Of a stretch of DNA of 33,338 bases, positions 32,078 through 33,338 are shown one piece after another. Origin of the DNA: Candidatus Microbacterium stercoravium (lineage in GTDB: Bacteria > Actinomycetota > Actinomycetes > Actinomycetales > Microbacteriaceae); contig DXAM01000143.1 of NCBI GenBank assembly GCA_019117025.1, positions 1-33,338 on the forward strand, given 5' to 3'. The translations under genes were made by a program, and so were the position numbers. Numbering within the stretch: the first letter of the stretch is position 1; every line of letters starts with the position of its first letter. The notes beneath the pieces are model-generated. The model had not been told where the DNA came from, made no database searches, and worked only from the letters and a program-made list of their open reading frames with translations.

Positions 32078-33338
32078 CCACGCCCATCGAACGCGCGCGA
32101 ACGACGCGCCCCGTCACCTGGCTGACCATCGGGGGCGTGCTGGTGCTGCCGGCCGTCATCGGCGGTGTGCTCGTGGCCGCCCTGAACTCGCCCACCGAGC
32201 GGCTCGACAACATGTCGGCCGCGATCGTCAACCTCGACGAGGGCGTGGAGATCGACGGCCAGCTGGCACCGCTCGGGCGCCAGCTCGCGGCCGGGCTGGT
32301 CGAGGGATCCGACGACGTCGACAGCAACATCGACTGGGTGGTCTCGAACGAATCCGACGCGACGGACGGCGTGTCCGACGGCACCTACCAGGCGGTCGTG
32401 ACGATTCCCGAGGGGTTCAGCGAGGCCGCGATGTCGTCGGCCGACGCGCTTCAGGGCGAGGGCGACCCCGACGTGGCGACGATCGATGTGTCGACCGCCG
32501 ACGATGCGCGCATCTTCGACAGTGCGATCATGCAGCAGGTCTCGTCGATCGCGGCCGACACGATGGGCGCGACGCTGTCGGAGGCGACACTCGAGAACGT
32601 CTTCGTCAGCTTCGGCGATATGGGGTCCCAGCTCGGTGAAGCCGCAGACGGCGCGACCGAGCTCGCCGACGGGGCCTCCTCTGCCGAGGACGGTGCGGCG
32701 GAGCTCGGCGACGGCGCGGGCGAGCTGGGCGACGGCATCGTCCAGCTCGGCGACGGCATCGGCCAGCTGGCCGACGGGGCGTCGTCAGCCGAGGACGGGG
32801 CGCTGGAGCTCGCCGGCGGCACGGCCGCCTTGGCCGACGGTGCCTACGCGCTCTCGGACGGCGCCGTCCAGCTCTCGGGCGGTGCCACGCAGCTCGCGGG
32901 CGGGCTGCGCCAGGTCGACGACGGCCTCGGCGGCCTGTCGGAGGGCGCCGGTCAGGTCGCCGACGGCGTTTCGGCGTTCGACGACGGGCTGAACGGCACG
33001 GATGACCAGCCGGGCCTCGCGAGCGGCGCGACGTCGCTCGCCGACGCGATCGCGCAGCTCACCGAGGCCGTGCAGGGATCGGGCGATCAGCCCGGCCTCG
33101 CGGACGGCGCGGCCCAGGTCGCGGATGGCGTCGGGGCACTGGACGACGGGGCTTCCGAGCTCGCGGACGGAGCCGGGCAGGTCGCCGACGGTGTTCACGG
33201 CCTCGGCAACGGGGCCGCGGAGCTGTCGGACGGAGCGACCCGGCTCGCCGACGGCGCGACCGGCCTCTCGGGCGGAGCCTCGCAGCTCGCCGACGGCGTG
33301 ACGCAGCTCGGCACGGGGGCGTCCGAGCTCTCGGGCGG
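32074..33338 (+). CDS. YhgE/Pip family membrane protein, truncated by the window edge
   Basis: The first 421 codons are present, open to the last base. A short basic N-terminus precedes one transmembrane helix (about residues 17-36) and the YhgE/Pip extracytoplasmic start, with LNSPTERLDNMSAAIVNLDE and GRQLAAGLVEG. From about residue 185 on come many seven-residue repeats of the form L-x-D-G-x-x-x (for example ELGDGAGELGDGIVQLGDG), predicted to form a long extracellular rod. C-terminal ABC-2-like membrane helices should follow beyond the window. The ATG overlaps the MMPL stop by four bases, so both products probably work together under the TetR gene. Members of this family are phage receptors or belong to type VII-like or export machinery in Gram-positives (family knowledge). 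Confidence 0.88.
   Translation, partial: MTTPIERARTTRPVTWLTIGGVLVLPAVIGGVLVAALNSPTERLDNMSAAIVNLDEGVEIDGQLAPLGRQLAAGLVEGSDDVDSNIDWVVSNESDATDGVSDGTYQAVVTIPEGFSEAAMSSADALQGEGDPDVATIDVSTADDARIFDSAIMQQVSSIAADTMGATLSEATLENVFVSFGDMGSQLGEAADGATELADGASSAEDGAAELGDGAGELGDGIVQLGDGIGQLADGASSAEDGALELAGGTAALADGAYALSDGAVQLSGGATQLAGGLRQVDDGLGGLSEGAGQVADGVSAFDDGLNGTDDQPGLASGATSLADAIAQLTEAVQGSGDQPGLADGAAQVADGVGALDDGASELADGAGQVADGVHGLGNGAAELSDGATRLADGATGLSGGASQLADGVTQLGTGASELSG

Noticed and set aside
32662..33338. Non-coding minisatellite in the last 700 bases
   Set aside because: The 21-bp periodicity is in frame and encodes the LxDGxxx heptads typical of YhgE/Pip proteins.

Overview
The window is high-GC DNA from an actinobacterium. 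Gene content and protein style point to the family Microbacteriaceae, most likely Microbacterium or a close relative: a menaquinone pathway, a DUF4229 and a PLDc_N membrane protein beside men genes, an MMPL plus YhgE/Pip export pair, and sugar importers without their own ATPase. This placement is inference from gene content; no rRNA gene is present. Coding density is very high and I saw no tRNA, rRNA, CRISPR array, IS element or phage gene.

Layout. (1) 5-4673, minus strand: ferredoxin-NADP reductase, long-chain polyprenyl diphosphate synthase, menG and isochorismate synthase (menF), with a 79-bp tandem repeat between menF and menG. (2) 4741-5301, plus: a DUF402 protein, closed by a strong hairpin. 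(3) 5382-15450, minus: a carbohydrate-utilisation operon made of a LacI regulator, a CUT1 sugar-binding lipoprotein, two permeases, a GH127 enzyme and a 1292-residue secreted multi-domain glycosidase. Palindromic LacI-type operators lie in front of the regulator and in front of the transporter. (4) 15685-16797: glycerate kinase. (5) 16949-18998: menD and a PLDc_N membrane protein. (6) 19042-23009: a GntR/FCD regulator divergent from a four-gene ectoine-type (Ehu) ABC importer. (7) 23025-28639: DUF4229 protein, menA, DUF1990 protein, menE, a VTT/DedA-like membrane protein behind an iron-box-like site and a 10-codon leader ORF, menB and menC. (8) 28624-33338: a TetR regulator divergent from an MMPL transporter with a fused, degenerate ABC-ATPase-like tail, followed by a YhgE/Pip protein that runs off the right edge.

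How it works together. Regions 1, 5 and 7 supply most of the classical menaquinone route: chorismate to isochorismate (menF), SEPHCHC (menD), o-succinylbenzoate (menC), OSB-CoA (menE), DHNA-CoA (menB), prenylation (menA) with a side chain from the polyprenyl synthase, and C-methylation (menG). MenH and the DHNA-CoA thioesterase were not seen. The sugar operon and the Ehu operon sit between blocks of men genes and look like accessory insertions in a respiratory-quinone neighbourhood.

Two features recur. Many genes here have a TAnnnT -10 hexamer 6-8 bases before the start codon, the signature of leaderless transcripts. A structured dispersed repeat occurs at the 3' ends of menF and menA.
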